Below are positions 35,905-44,050 of a stretch of DNA of 64,000 nt, one piece after another. The notes under the pieces were generated by a model that searched no databases, had not been told where the DNA came from, and saw only the letters and a program-made list of their open reading frames with translations. Source of the DNA: Streptomyces ficellus (GTDB taxonomy: Bacteria; Actinomycetota; Actinomycetes; Streptomycetales; Streptomycetaceae); NCBI RefSeq assembly GCF_009739905.1, contig NZ_CP034279.1, forward strand, positions 6,076,001 through 6,140,000, in the 5' to 3' direction. The stretch's first letter is position 1. Each line of letters opens with the position of its first letter. The translations under genes were made by a program, and so were the position numbers.

Positions 35905-37134
35905 TCAGCCGCCGAACTCCTGGAGACCCTTCAGGGCCTGGTCCAGCAGCGCCTGCCGGCCCTCCAGCTCACGGGCCAGCTTGTCCGCCTTGGCGTCGTT
36001 GCCGGCCGCACGGGCCGCGTCGATCTGCTTCTGCAGCTTGTCGACCGCGTCCTGGAGCTGGCCCGTCAGACCCGCCGCACGCGCGCGTGCCTCCGGGTTC
36101 GTCCGGCGCCATTCGGTCTCCTCGGCCTCCTGGATCGCCCGCTCCACGGTGTGCATCCGGCCCTCGACCTTCGGCCGGGCGTCGCGCGGCACGTGGCCGA
36201 TGGCCTCCCACCGCTCGTTGATGGCCCGGAAGGCCGCACGGGCCGCCTTCAGGTCCGTCACCGGCAGCAGCTTCTCCGCCTCGCCCGCGAGCTCCTCCTT
36301 CAGCTTGAGGTTCTCCGCCTGCTCGGCGTCACGCTCCGCGAAGACCTCGCTGCGCGCCGCGAAGAACACGTCCTGGGCGCCGCGGAAACGGTTCCACAGG
36401 TCGTCCTCGTGCTCGCGCTGGGCCCGGCCCGCCGCCTTCCACTCCGCCATCAGCTCGCGGTAACGGGCGGCCGTCGCACCCCAGTCGGTCGAGCCGGACA
36501 GGGCCTCCGCCTCGCCGACCAGACGCTCCTTGACCTTCCGGGCCTCCTCGCGCTGGGCGTCCAGCGAGGCGAAGTGCGCCTTGCGCCGCTTGGAGAACGC
36601 CGACCGGGCGTGCGAGAAGCGGTGCCACAGCTCGTCGTCGGACTTCCGGTCCAGCCGGGGCAGGCCCTTCCAGGTGTCCACCAGGGCCCGCAGCCGCTCA
36701 CCCGCGGCCCGCCACTGCTCGCTCTGCGCCAGCTCCTCCGCCTCGGCGACCAGCGCCTCCTTGGCGTGCCGGGCCTCGTCGGTCTGCTTGGCCTTCTGCG
36801 CCTTGCGCTCCTCGCGCCGCGCGTCCACCGTCTCGACCAGCTTGTCGAGCCGCTTGCGGAGCGCGTCGAGGTCGCCCACGGCGTGGTGCTCGTCCACCTG
36901 ATGACGGATGTGGTCGATCGCGGCCGTCGCGTCCTTGGCCGACAGGTCGGTGGTCTTCACCCGCTTCTCGAGGAGGCCGATCTCGACAACCAAGCCCTCG
37001 TACTTGCGCTCGAAGTAGGCCAGTGCCTCCTCGGGAGTTCCGGCCTGCCACGATCCGACGACCTGCTCGCCGTCGGCTGTACGCACGTACACGGTGCCCG
37101 TCTCGTCGACGCGGCCCCACGGGTCGCTGCTCAC
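35905..37134 (-). CDS. DUF349-domain coiled-coil protein
   Basis: The 409-aa, mostly helical protein has a short N-terminal beta part (WGRVDETGTVYVRTADGEQVVG) and then repeated DUF349 units with the recurring W-K-x(3)-R and DDELWHRFSHARSAF / EDDLWNRFRGAQDVFF patterns (about 120-320). It ends in a Lys/Glu/Ala coiled coil. DUF349 proteins occur next to rel genes in actinobacteria; an RNA- or ribosome-linked role has been proposed but is not established here. GTG 37134 has GGAGG upstream, and a hairpin lies in its leader (37151-37182). Confidence 0.8.
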   Translation of the reverse strand: MSSDPWGRVDETGTVYVRTADGEQVVGSWQAGTPEEALAYFERKYEGLVVEIGLLEKRVKTTDLSAKDATAAIDHIRHQVDEHHAVGDLDALRKRLDKLVETVDARREERKAQKAKQTDEARHAKEALVAEAEELAQSEQWRAAGERLRALVDTWKGLPRLDRKSDDELWHRFSHARSAFSKRRKAHFASLDAQREEARKVKERLVGEAEALSGSTDWGATAARYRELMAEWKAAGRAQREHEDDLWNRFRGAQDVFFAARSEVFAERDAEQAENLKLKEELAGEAEKLLPVTDLKAARAAFRAINERWEAIGHVPRDARPKVEGRMHTVERAIQEAEETEWRRTNPEARARAAGLTGQLQDAVDKLQKQIDAARAAGNDAKADKLARELEGRQALLDQALKGLQEFGG

Positions 37135-37358
37135 AGCGCCTCCTCCACATGATGCCGGCGGGGGCTGTCGCCCCCGGGCATCGTCCACAGTTCCCTGACG
37201 GGCCTCGCCCGCCCTCCACGACGCGGCCGTTCCGACCGCGCTGCACAACGCCAATCTAGGCGACCGGCCACCCGGCTGTCCGCACTCAGCGCGACCGAAT
37301 TCGGTGGTTCGCACCCGGCTGACCACACCATGTGTGACGCCTTGGCTCACGCCCTGGC

Positions 37359-38138
37359 TCAGGCCTTGCCGACGACCGCCTTCTCGATGGTGACGGCCTT
37401 CTTGGGCGCACCGTCCGTGGCACCGCCCTCGACCCCGCCCTTGGCCACGTCCTGCACGGCCTTCAGTCCGGCCGCGTCCATCGTGCCGAAGGGGGTGAAC
37501 TGCGGGGGCAGCTTGGTGTCCTTGTAGACCAGGAAGAACTGGCTGCCGCCGGTGTTCGGCCGCATGGTGTTGGCCATCGCGACGGTGCCCGCCTTGAACG
37601 TCACCGTGCCGTCCGCCCCCGGCTTGCCCAGCGCACCGAGGTTCTCGTCCGGGATGTTGTAGCCCGGGCCGCCCGACCCGTCGCCCTTGGGGTCGCCGCA
37701 CTGGAGCACGAAGATGTTCGCGGTGGTCAGACGGTGACACTTCGTGTTGTCGAAGTACTTCTTGTCCGCGAGGTGCTTGAACGAGTTCACCGTGTGCGGC
37801 GTCTTCGCCGCGTCCATCGCGATCGAGACCGCGCCGTGGTTGGTGGTCAGCGCCATCGTGTACTTCGCCTTGGCGTCGATGGCCATCTTCGGCTCGGGCG
37901 AGCTGCTCTCGCTCGCCGAGGGCGACGGGAACTCGACGGGCTCCTTCGCGCCGTCCGCCGCGGACTCGGTCCGGAAGTTCGTGTACGCGCCGGCTCCCGC
38001 GACCAGCGCCACGGCGATCGCGGCCACGATGATCCTGGTGCGCCGCCTGGCCTTCTGCTGGGCCTCCGCACGACGCTTCTGCTGGCGCTCGAACTTCTCC
38101 CGGGCGAGCTGGCGCCGCCGCTGATCGCTGGTGACCAC
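37359..38138 (-). CDS. Cyclophilin-type peptidyl-prolyl cis-trans isomerase, membrane anchored
   Basis: The 259-aa protein has a basic N-terminal cytoplasmic part (RRRQLAREKFERQQKRRAE), one membrane helix (RIIVAAIAVALVAGAGAY), a Ser/Pro linker and an extracytoplasmic cyclophilin domain (about 85-259). That domain keeps GTVAMANTMRPNTGGSQFFL and FTPFGTMDAAG, family landmarks for prolyl isomerisation of secreted proteins. It ends after a Gly/Ala-rich stretch. GTG 38138 has AAGGAG upstream. It lies 224 bp downstream of the DUF349 start, on the same strand. Confidence 0.85.
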   Translation of the reverse strand: MVTSDQRRRQLAREKFERQQKRRAEAQQKARRRTRIIVAAIAVALVAGAGAYTNFRTESAADGAKEPVEFPSPSASESSSPEPKMAIDAKAKYTMALTTNHGAVSIAMDAAKTPHTVNSFKHLADKKYFDNTKCHRLTTANIFVLQCGDPKGDGSGGPGYNIPDENLGALGKPGADGTVTFKAGTVAMANTMRPNTGGSQFFLVYKDTKLPPQFTPFGTMDAAGLKAVQDVAKGGVEGGATDGAPKKAVTIEKAVVGKA

Positions 38139-38292
38139 CGGGTCTTCTCCTTGTCGGTCGTCTGTTCCTGTCCTGGCCGAGTGTGCCCGTACCGTATACG
38201 GGTTGGCTGTGGAATGAGCAGCGCCGGTAGGCTCTGATCTGCTGCATTCCTCCACCGGACGACTCGTTCCGGACGACTCTCTAAGGACGATC

Positions 38293-39003
38293 GTGCTCAT
38301 TGCCGGGTTCCCCGCCGGGGCCTGGGGGACCAACTGCTACCTGGTCGCCCCCGCCGCAGGCGAGGAGTGCGTGATCATCGACCCCGGCCACCAGGCCGCG
38401 CAGGGAGTCGAGGAGACGCTCAAGAAGCATCGGCTCAAGCCCGTGGCGGTCGTCCTGACCCACGGGCACATCGACCACGTCGCCTCCGTCGTCCCGGTCT
38501 GCGGCGCCCATGACGTACCGGCGTGGATCCACCCCGCCGACCGGTACATGATGAGCGACCCGGAGAAGGCCCTCGGCCGCTCGATCGGCATGCCGCTGAT
38601 GGGCGAGCTGACGGTCGGCGAGCCGGACGACGTCCACGAGCTGACCGACGGCGCCGCCCTGAAGCTGGCCGGTCTGGAGCTGACCGTGTCGCACGCGCCC
38701 GGCCATACCAAGGGGTCGGTGACCTTCGGCATGCCCGAGGCGGCGGACATCCCGCCGGTCTTCTTCTCGGGCGACCTGCTGTTCGCCGGCTCCATCGGAC
38801 GCACCGACCTGCCCGGCGGTGACATGGCCGAGATGCTCGACTCGCTGGCCCGCGTGTGCCTGCCGCTCGACGACTCGACCGTGGTGCTGTCCGGCCACGG
38901 CCCCCAGACGACCATCGGCCGCGAGCGCGCCACCAACCCGTATCTGCGCGAGGTGGCGGCCGGCGGCCAGGGAGCGGGCCCCGCTCCCCGACGAGGAATG
39001 TGA
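38293..39003 (+). CDS. MBL-fold metallo-hydrolase, glyoxalase II-like
   Basis: The 236-aa beta-lactamase-fold hydrolase has THGHIDHVAS and a PGHTKGSVTF block with GDLLFAGSIGRTD, as in hydroxyacylglutathione hydrolase-type enzymes. Streptomyces lacks glutathione and uses mycothiol, so a mycothiol or other thioester substrate is more likely; not proven. GTG start with AAGGA. It is 13 bp from hisS, so probably co-transcribed. TAGGCT at 38231-38236 may be the promoter -10. Confidence 0.78.
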   Translation: MLIAGFPAGAWGTNCYLVAPAAGEECVIIDPGHQAAQGVEETLKKHRLKPVAVVLTHGHIDHVASVVPVCGAHDVPAWIHPADRYMMSDPEKALGRSIGMPLMGELTVGEPDDVHELTDGAALKLAGLELTVSHAPGHTKGSVTFGMPEAADIPPVFFSGDLLFAGSIGRTDLPGGDMAEMLDSLARVCLPLDDSTVVLSGHGPQTTIGRERATNPYLREVAAGGQGAGPAPRRGM

Positions 39004-39016
39004 CGAGAAGATTCCC

Positions 39017-40279
39017 GTGAGTACCTTCCAGGCCCCCAAGGGCACCTACGACCTGCTGCCGCCCGACTCCGCGACGTACCTCGCCGTCCGCGAGGCGATC
39101 TCCGCGCCGCTGAGGAACTCCGGCTACGGGTACGTCGAGACCCCCGGCTTCGAGAACGTCGAACTGTTCGCCCGCGGTGTCGGCGAGTCCACCGACATCG
39201 TCACCAAGGAGATGTACGCCTTCGAGACCAAGGGTGGCGACAGGCTCGCCCTGCGCCCCGAAGGCACCGCGTCCGTACTGCGCGCCGCGCTGGAGGCCAA
39301 CCTGCACAAGCAGGGCAACCTCCCCGTCAAGCTCTGGTACTCGGGCTCGTACTACCGCTACGAGCGCCCGCAGAAGGGCCGCTACCGCCACTTCTCCCAG
39401 GTGGGCGCCGAGGCGATCGGCGCCGAGGACCCGGCGCTGGACGCCGAGCTGATCATCCTGGCCGACCAGGCCTACCGCTCGCTGGGCCTGCGGAACTTCC
39501 GCATCCTGCTCAACTCGCTGGGCGACAAGGAGTGCCGTCCCGTCTACCGCGAGGCGCTGCAGGGCTTCCTGCGCGAACTCGACCTCGACGAGGACACCCG
39601 CCGCCGTATCGAGATCAACCCGCTGCGGGTCCTCGACGACAAGCGGGCGGACGTCCAGAAGCAGCTGGTGGGTGCGCCCCTGCTGCGCGACTACCTGTGC
39701 GACGCCTGCACGGCGTACCACTCCGAGGTGCGCGAGCTGCTGACAGCCGCCGGCGTGGTCTTCGAGGACGACGAGAAGCTGGTGCGCGGCCTGGACTACT
39801 ACACCCGCACCACCTTCGAGTTCGTCCACGACGGCCTCGGCTCGCAGTCCGCGGTGGGCGGCGGCGGCCGCTACGACGGCCTGTCCGAGATGATCGGCGG
39901 CCCCGCGCTGCCGTCGGTGGGCTGGGCGCTGGGCGTGGACCGCACGGTCCTGGCCCTGGAGGCGGAGGGCGTCACCCTCGACATCCCCGCCACCACCAGC
40001 GTGTTCGCCGTCCCGATCGGCGAGGAGGCCCGCCGCCGGCTGTTCGGCGTGGTCACCGAGCTGCGCAAGGCGGGCGTCGCGACGGACTTCGCGTACGGCG
40101 GCAAGGGCCTCAAGGCCTCGATGAAGGCCGCCAACCGCAGCGGCGCCCGGTACGCGCTGGTACTGGGGGAGCGGGACCTCGCCGAGGGCGTGGCCCAGCT
40201 CAAGGACATGGAGTCCGGCGAGCAGGAGCCGGTCGCGCTCGACGCCGTCGTCGAGAAGCTGGCCGCCCGCCCGGCCTGA
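39017..40279 (+). CDS. hisS: Histidine--tRNA ligase
   Basis: This class II synthetase charges tRNA-His. The 420 aa show motif 2 in SGSYYRYERPQKGRYRHFSQ, the histidine-binding peptide RGLDYYTRTTFEF, motif 3 GWALGVDR and a C-terminal anticodon-binding domain (about 330-420). Start GTG 39017. Follows the metallo-hydrolase by 13 bp and ends at a terminator. Confidence 0.95.
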   Translation: MSTFQAPKGTYDLLPPDSATYLAVREAISAPLRNSGYGYVETPGFENVELFARGVGESTDIVTKEMYAFETKGGDRLALRPEGTASVLRAALEANLHKQGNLPVKLWYSGSYYRYERPQKGRYRHFSQVGAEAIGAEDPALDAELIILADQAYRSLGLRNFRILLNSLGDKECRPVYREALQGFLRELDLDEDTRRRIEINPLRVLDDKRADVQKQLVGAPLLRDYLCDACTAYHSEVRELLTAAGVVFEDDEKLVRGLDYYTRTTFEFVHDGLGSQSAVGGGGRYDGLSEMIGGPALPSVGWALGVDRTVLALEAEGVTLDIPATTSVFAVPIGEEARRRLFGVVTELRKAGVATDFAYGGKGLKASMKAANRSGARYALVLGERDLAEGVAQLKDMESGEQEPVALDAVVEKLAARPA

Positions 40280-40284
40280 CCTCC

Positions 40285-40316
40285 AAGGACACCCCGGCCC
40301 CGGCCGGGGTGTCCTT
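40285..40316. terminator. hisS terminator
   Basis: 15-bp perfect stem with a minimal loop, beginning 6 nt after the hisS stop and followed by TTAT. Confidence 0.8.
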
Positions 40317-40402
40317 ATGTCCACCGAACGGCGGACGGGAGCCGCCGTACGGCAGAATGAGCACTGCCTCATGCACCGACCGAGTGAGGGAACGGGCATC
40401 AC

Positions 40403-41026
40403 ATGACGACTCCAGCGGTTGACGACGCCTCCTCCGCCCACGGCACGACGACCGTCGGCGCGGGCCGGGCGTTCGCGTGGATGCTGGTGGTCACGGGCGC
40501 GGCCGGTCTGCTGGCGGCGTGGGTGATTACGCTGGACAAGTTCAAGCTGCTGGAGGACCCGAACTTCACCCCGGGGTGCAGTCTGAACCCGGTGGTCTCC
40601 TGCGGCAGCATCATGAAGAGCGACCAGGCCGCCGTCTTCGGTTTCCCCAACCCGATGCTCGGGCTCGTCACCTACGGCATGGTCGTCGCCATCGGTGCCG
40701 GGCTCCTCGCCGGCGCCCGGTACCGCCGCTGGTTCTGGCTGGGGCTCAACGCCGGCACGCTCTTCGGCGTCGGTTTCTGCACCTGGCTCATGCAGCAGTC
40801 GCTGTACGAGATCAACGCCCTGTGCCTGTGGTGCTCCCTCGCCTGGGTCGCGACGATCATCATGTTCTGGTACGTGACCTCGCACAACGTCCGCGAGGGA
40901 CTGCTTCCCGCCCCGCGCGCGGTCCGCGGTTTCCTCGACGAGTTCACCTGGCTCCTGCCCGCCCTGCACACCGGGATCATCGGGATGCTGATCCTGACCC
41001 GCTGGTGGGACTTCTGGACCGGCTGA
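40403..41026 (+). CDS. Vitamin K epoxide reductase (VKOR) family protein
   Basis: The 207-aa membrane protein has four or five helices, the conserved cysteine pair C59/C67 (PGCSLNPVVSCG) and the CLWC active site (C141, C144). Bacterial VKOR passes electrons from periplasmic DsbA-like proteins to quinone, so it drives disulfide formation outside the cell. No extracytoplasmic DsbA partner is visible here; the DsbA-like gene at 3473 appears cytoplasmic. ATG 40403 follows GAGGGAACGGG. Confidence 0.85.
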   Translation: MTTPAVDDASSAHGTTTVGAGRAFAWMLVVTGAAGLLAAWVITLDKFKLLEDPNFTPGCSLNPVVSCGSIMKSDQAAVFGFPNPMLGLVTYGMVVAIGAGLLAGARYRRWFWLGLNAGTLFGVGFCTWLMQQSLYEINALCLWCSLAWVATIIMFWYVTSHNVREGLLPAPRAVRGFLDEFTWLLPALHTGIIGMLILTRWWDFWTG

Positions 41027-41057
41027 TCCGCCGGAACCGACTGTCAGTGGCCTGACA

Positions 41058-41063
41058 TACGCT
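41058..41063 (+). promoter_or_regulatory. -10 candidate for a leaderless rarA mRNA
   Basis: TACGCT ends 7 nt before GTG 41071 without a ribosome site in between, another example of the spacing seen elsewhere in this window. Confidence 0.45.
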
Positions 41064-41070
41064 TCTGGGT

Positions 41071-42429
41071 GTGGAGCCCGATCTCTTTACCGCCGCGGCG
41101 GAAGAACGCCAGGAGAAGGACCCGTCCAGCAGCCCCCTGGCGGTCCGGATGCGCCCGCGCACCCTGGACGAGGTCGTTGGCCAGCAGCACCTCCTGAAGC
41201 CCGGCTCCCCACTGCGCCGCCTGGTCGGCGAAGGCGCGGGAGGCCCGGCAGGTGCCTCGTCCGTGATCCTCTGGGGACCGCCGGGCACCGGCAAGACGAC
41301 CCTGGCGTACGTGGTGTCCAAGGCGACGAACAAGCGGTTCGTGGAGCTGTCCGCGATCACCGCGGGCGTCAAGGAGGTCCGCGCGGTCATCGACGGCGCC
41401 CGCCGCGCGGCAGGCGGCTTCGGCAAGGAGACCGTCCTCTTCCTCGACGAGATCCACCGCTTCAGCAAGGCCCAGCAGGACTCGCTGCTGCCGGCCGTGG
41501 AGAACCGCTGGGTCACCCTCATCGCCGCCACCACCGAGAACCCCTACTTCTCGGTGATCTCGCCGCTGCTGTCCCGCTCCCTCCTGCTCACCCTGGAACC
41601 GCTCACCGACGACGACATCCGGGGCCTGCTCAAGCGTGCGCTCACCGACGAGCGGGGCCTGACCGGAGCGGTGACCCTGCCGGACGACGCCGAGGGCCAC
41701 CTCCTGCGCATCGCGGGCGGCGACGCCCGCCGTGCCCTGACCGCCCTGGAGGCCGCGGCCGGTGCGGCGCTCGCCAAGGGCGAGTCCGAGATCACGCTCG
41801 CCACCCTGGAGGAGACGGTCGACCGGGCGGCCGTGACGTACGACCGGGACGGCGACCAGCACTACGACGTGGCCAGCGCCCTGATCAAGTCCATCCGTGG
41901 CTCCGACGTGGACGCCGCGCTGCACTATCTGGCCCGCATGATCGAGGCCGGCGAGGATCCCCGCTTCATCGCCCGGCGCCTGATGATCTCCGCCAGCGAG
42001 GACATTGGCCTCGCGGACCCCACGGCCCTCCCCCTGGCGGTCGCGGCCGCGCAGGCCGTGGCCATGATCGGCTTCCCCGAGGCGGCCCTCACCCTGAGCC
42101 ACGCCACCATCGCCCTGGCGCTGGCACCGAAGTCGAACGCCGCGACCACGGCGATCTCCGCCGCGCGGGCCGACGTACGCAACGGCCTCGCCGGTCCCGT
42201 ACCTCCCCATCTGCGCGACGGGCATTACAAGGGCGCCGCCAAGCTCGGCCACGCCCAGGGTTACGTCTATCCGCACGACGTACCGGGCGGCATCGCGGCC
42301 CAGCAGTACGCTCCGGACGAGATCCACGGCCGGCAGTACTACGAGCCCACGCGCTACGGCGCCGAGGCGCGGTACGCGGACGTCGTGGAGAAGGTCCGCG
42401 AGCGGCTGAGGGGCGAAGGAACGGCCTGA
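41071..42429 (+). CDS. Replication-associated recombination protein RarA (MgsA), AAA+ ATPase
   Basis: The 452-aa AAA+ ATPase has Walker A WGPPGTGKTT (about 68-77), Walker B LFLDEIHR, and the MgsA C-terminal tetramerisation domain (about 240-450) with YVYPHDVPGG. RarA acts at stalled replication forks and is a relative of clamp-loader ATPases. It diverges in sequence from RuvB though the same ATPase class. GTG start. Its stop abuts the DUF2470 stop on the other strand with no gap. Confidence 0.88.
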   Translation: MEPDLFTAAAEERQEKDPSSSPLAVRMRPRTLDEVVGQQHLLKPGSPLRRLVGEGAGGPAGASSVILWGPPGTGKTTLAYVVSKATNKRFVELSAITAGVKEVRAVIDGARRAAGGFGKETVLFLDEIHRFSKAQQDSLLPAVENRWVTLIAATTENPYFSVISPLLSRSLLLTLEPLTDDDIRGLLKRALTDERGLTGAVTLPDDAEGHLLRIAGGDARRALTALEAAAGAALAKGESEITLATLEETVDRAAVTYDRDGDQHYDVASALIKSIRGSDVDAALHYLARMIEAGEDPRFIARRLMISASEDIGLADPTALPLAVAAAQAVAMIGFPEAALTLSHATIALALAPKSNAATTAISAARADVRNGLAGPVPPHLRDGHYKGAAKLGHAQGYVYPHDVPGGIAAQQYAPDEIHGRQYYEPTRYGAEARYADVVEKVRERLRGEGTA

Positions 42430-43113
42430 TCAGCCCTGCGCGGCCTCGAACAGCGTGTGCATCGCCCGCCGCAGCCCGTGGACGTCCACCACCGGCTTGG
42501 GAAAGTCGAAGCGCGCGTCGAAGGACCGGCCCGCCGCGTCCAGGCAGCGCACCCGCAGCCCGAACCGGTCCAGCGCCAGCGGCACCACGCGCCGCACGTC
42601 CGCACGGTCCCCGAGCAGCCCGCTCAGGCCCCGCACCTGGTCGTCGTGGACGGCCGCGAGGTGCTGGAGCAGCTCGGTCTCGTACGCCGTCAGCGGGTCC
42701 GGCCCCGCCGCGGCGAACTCCTCGGCGCTCACCGCCGCGTCGCCCCACAGGTCGTCGACGTACACCTCGCCGACCTCCAGGCGCAGCATCATCCGCCCGG
42801 GGCCGGCGATCCCCGGCGCGCACGTCAGCCACCCGGAGACCCGGGCGCGGCCCCGGATACGGTGGCAGACCGCGACCGGGGCGACGTCCGTGAGCTCCAG
42901 CACGGCCGGCAGCTCGTCGTCCTGCGCGTGCGTGGCGGCCCGTACGGCCGGGGCGTCGGCCGGAAACAGCAGGTAGACCTCGCCGTCCGTGCCGACCGTC
43001 CGCACCTCCGGCATCAGCTCGTGCTCGCCGGCCCCCTCCGCCCCCGGAACGACGAGCACCGCCGAGCATGTACTCTGTACGAGAGTTCGTGTGCGTTCGG
43101 CTGCTGACGGCAT
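42430..43113 (-). CDS. DUF2470-domain protein (haem-related), probably iron-regulated
   Basis: The protein is 227 aa from ATG 43113 (MPSAAERTRTLVQSTC). It is a two-part DUF2470/HugZ-like protein; the C-terminal DUF2470 domain (about 130-227) has LQHLAAVHDDQVRGLSGLLG. DUF2470 occurs in haem-degrading or haem-binding proteins. A second start (ATG 43251, preceded by AAGGAG) would add 46 residues, but that segment has far more A/T-ending codons than the rest, so I treat it as leader. An iron box upstream suggests DmdR/IdeR control. Confidence 0.7.
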   Translation of the reverse strand: MPSAAERTRTLVQSTCSAVLVVPGAEGAGEHELMPEVRTVGTDGEVYLLFPADAPAVRAATHAQDDELPAVLELTDVAPVAVCHRIRGRARVSGWLTCAPGIAGPGRMMLRLEVGEVYVDDLWGDAAVSAEEFAAAGPDPLTAYETELLQHLAAVHDDQVRGLSGLLGDRADVRRVVPLALDRFGLRVRCLDAAGRSFDARFDFPKPVVDVHGLRRAMHTLFEAAQG

Positions 43114-43175
43114 CCGGGCGATCTCAAGCCCGCTGGGACGCGGCTGACCATGAGCTGATCGGACCTCCGTCACAT

Positions 43176-43201
43176 CGATGCTCCGCGAAGCAGGAGCATC
43201 G
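43176..43201. other. Hairpin in the leader of the DUF2470 gene
   Basis: 9-bp perfect stem (CGATGCTCC and complement) with an 8-nt loop, lying between the iron box and the chosen start of the DUF2470 gene. It may regulate translation or be a structured part of the leader; no known riboswitch is recognised. Confidence 0.45.
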
Positions 43202-43264
43202 CTCTTTGTGCTGCTGTCTGTGATGCGCGTGGTGTTCCCAGGGCTCGACATGCGATCTCCTTGA

Positions 43265-43284
43265 TTAAGGTAAGCCTAACCTAA
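43265..43284 (-). promoter_or_regulatory. Iron box (DmdR1/IdeR operator)
   Basis: The minus strand reads TTAGGTTAGGCTTACCTTAA, matching 17 of 19 positions of the Streptomyces iron box TTAGGTTAGGCTCACCTAA. TACCTT inside it is also a plausible -10 for the DUF2470 gene. It is only 24-43 nt before rpsD, so rpsD could be affected too. Confidence 0.75.
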
Positions 43285-43307
43285 CCTATTTCGGAGGTCT
43301 GGAGAAC

Positions 43308-43922
43308 GTGCCTAACCAGTCGCGTCCCAAGGTCAAGAAGTCTCGCGCGCTCGGTATCGCGCTGACGCCGAAGGCCGTCAAGTACTTCGAGGCCCGCCCC
43401 TACCCGCCGGGCGAGCACGGCCGTGGCCGCAAGCAGAACTCGGACTACAAGGTCCGTCTGCTCGAGAAGCAGCGTCTGCGTGCGCAGTACGACATCAGCG
43501 AGCGCCAGATGGCGCGCGCCTACGACCGCGCCAAGAAGGCCGAGGGCAAGACGGGCGAGGCGCTGGTCGTCGAGCTCGAGCGCCGTCTCGACGCCCTGGT
43601 CCTGCGTTCGGGCATCGCCCGTACCATCTACCAGGCCCGCCAGATGGTCGTTCACGGCCACATCGAGGTCAACGGTGGCAAGGTCGACAAGCCGTCGTTC
43701 CGCGTCCGTCCCGACGACGTCGTGATGGTCCGCGAGCGCAGCCGCGCGAAGAGCCTGTTCCAGGTCGCGCGCGAGGGTGGCTTCGCCCCCGACGGTGAGA
43801 CCCCCCGCTACCTCCAGGTCAACCTGAAGGCCCTGGCGTTCCGTCTCGACCGCGAGCCGAACCGCAAGGAAATCCCGGTCATCTGCGACGAGCAGCTGGT
43901 CGTCGAGTACTACGCCCGCTGA
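43308..43922 (+). CDS. rpsD: 30S ribosomal protein S4
   Basis: S4 is a primary 16S rRNA-binding protein of the small subunit. The 204 aa carry an N-terminal domain without the zinc-binding cysteines (so the zinc-free type) and an S4 RNA-binding domain (RLDALVLRSGIARTIYQARQMVVHGHIEVNG, about 90-120). The GTG start has GGAGGTCTGGAG upstream. The gene stands alone, apart from the other ribosomal protein operons, and ends at a terminator. Divergent neighbour: the DUF2470 gene. Confidence 0.96.
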   Translation: MPNQSRPKVKKSRALGIALTPKAVKYFEARPYPPGEHGRGRKQNSDYKVRLLEKQRLRAQYDISERQMARAYDRAKKAEGKTGEALVVELERRLDALVLRSGIARTIYQARQMVVHGHIEVNGGKVDKPSFRVRPDDVVMVRERSRAKSLFQVAREGGFAPDGETPRYLQVNLKALAFRLDREPNRKEIPVICDEQLVVEYYAR

Positions 43923-43950
43923 TCCAGGCGTAGTCGCTCACGCGTCTTCC

Positions 43951-43984
43951 GAGCCCGCCGTTCCCCTCCGGGAGCGGCGGGCTC
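43951..43984. terminator. rpsD terminator
   Basis: 15-bp stem with one wobble pair and a 4-nt loop, 28 nt after the rpsD stop. It can also serve the convergent ATPase gene. Confidence 0.75.
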
Positions 43985-44050
43985 ACGCGTTTCCCCGCCC
44001 ACCGGGGAGGAGTAACCCCCACCACCCCACCCCTGCCGTCCCCCCCCACC

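Noticed and set aside
43114..43251. 46-residue N-terminal extension of the DUF2470 protein
   Set aside because: Codon composition differs from the body and it holds a hairpin; treated as leader, though a strong ribosome site keeps it open.
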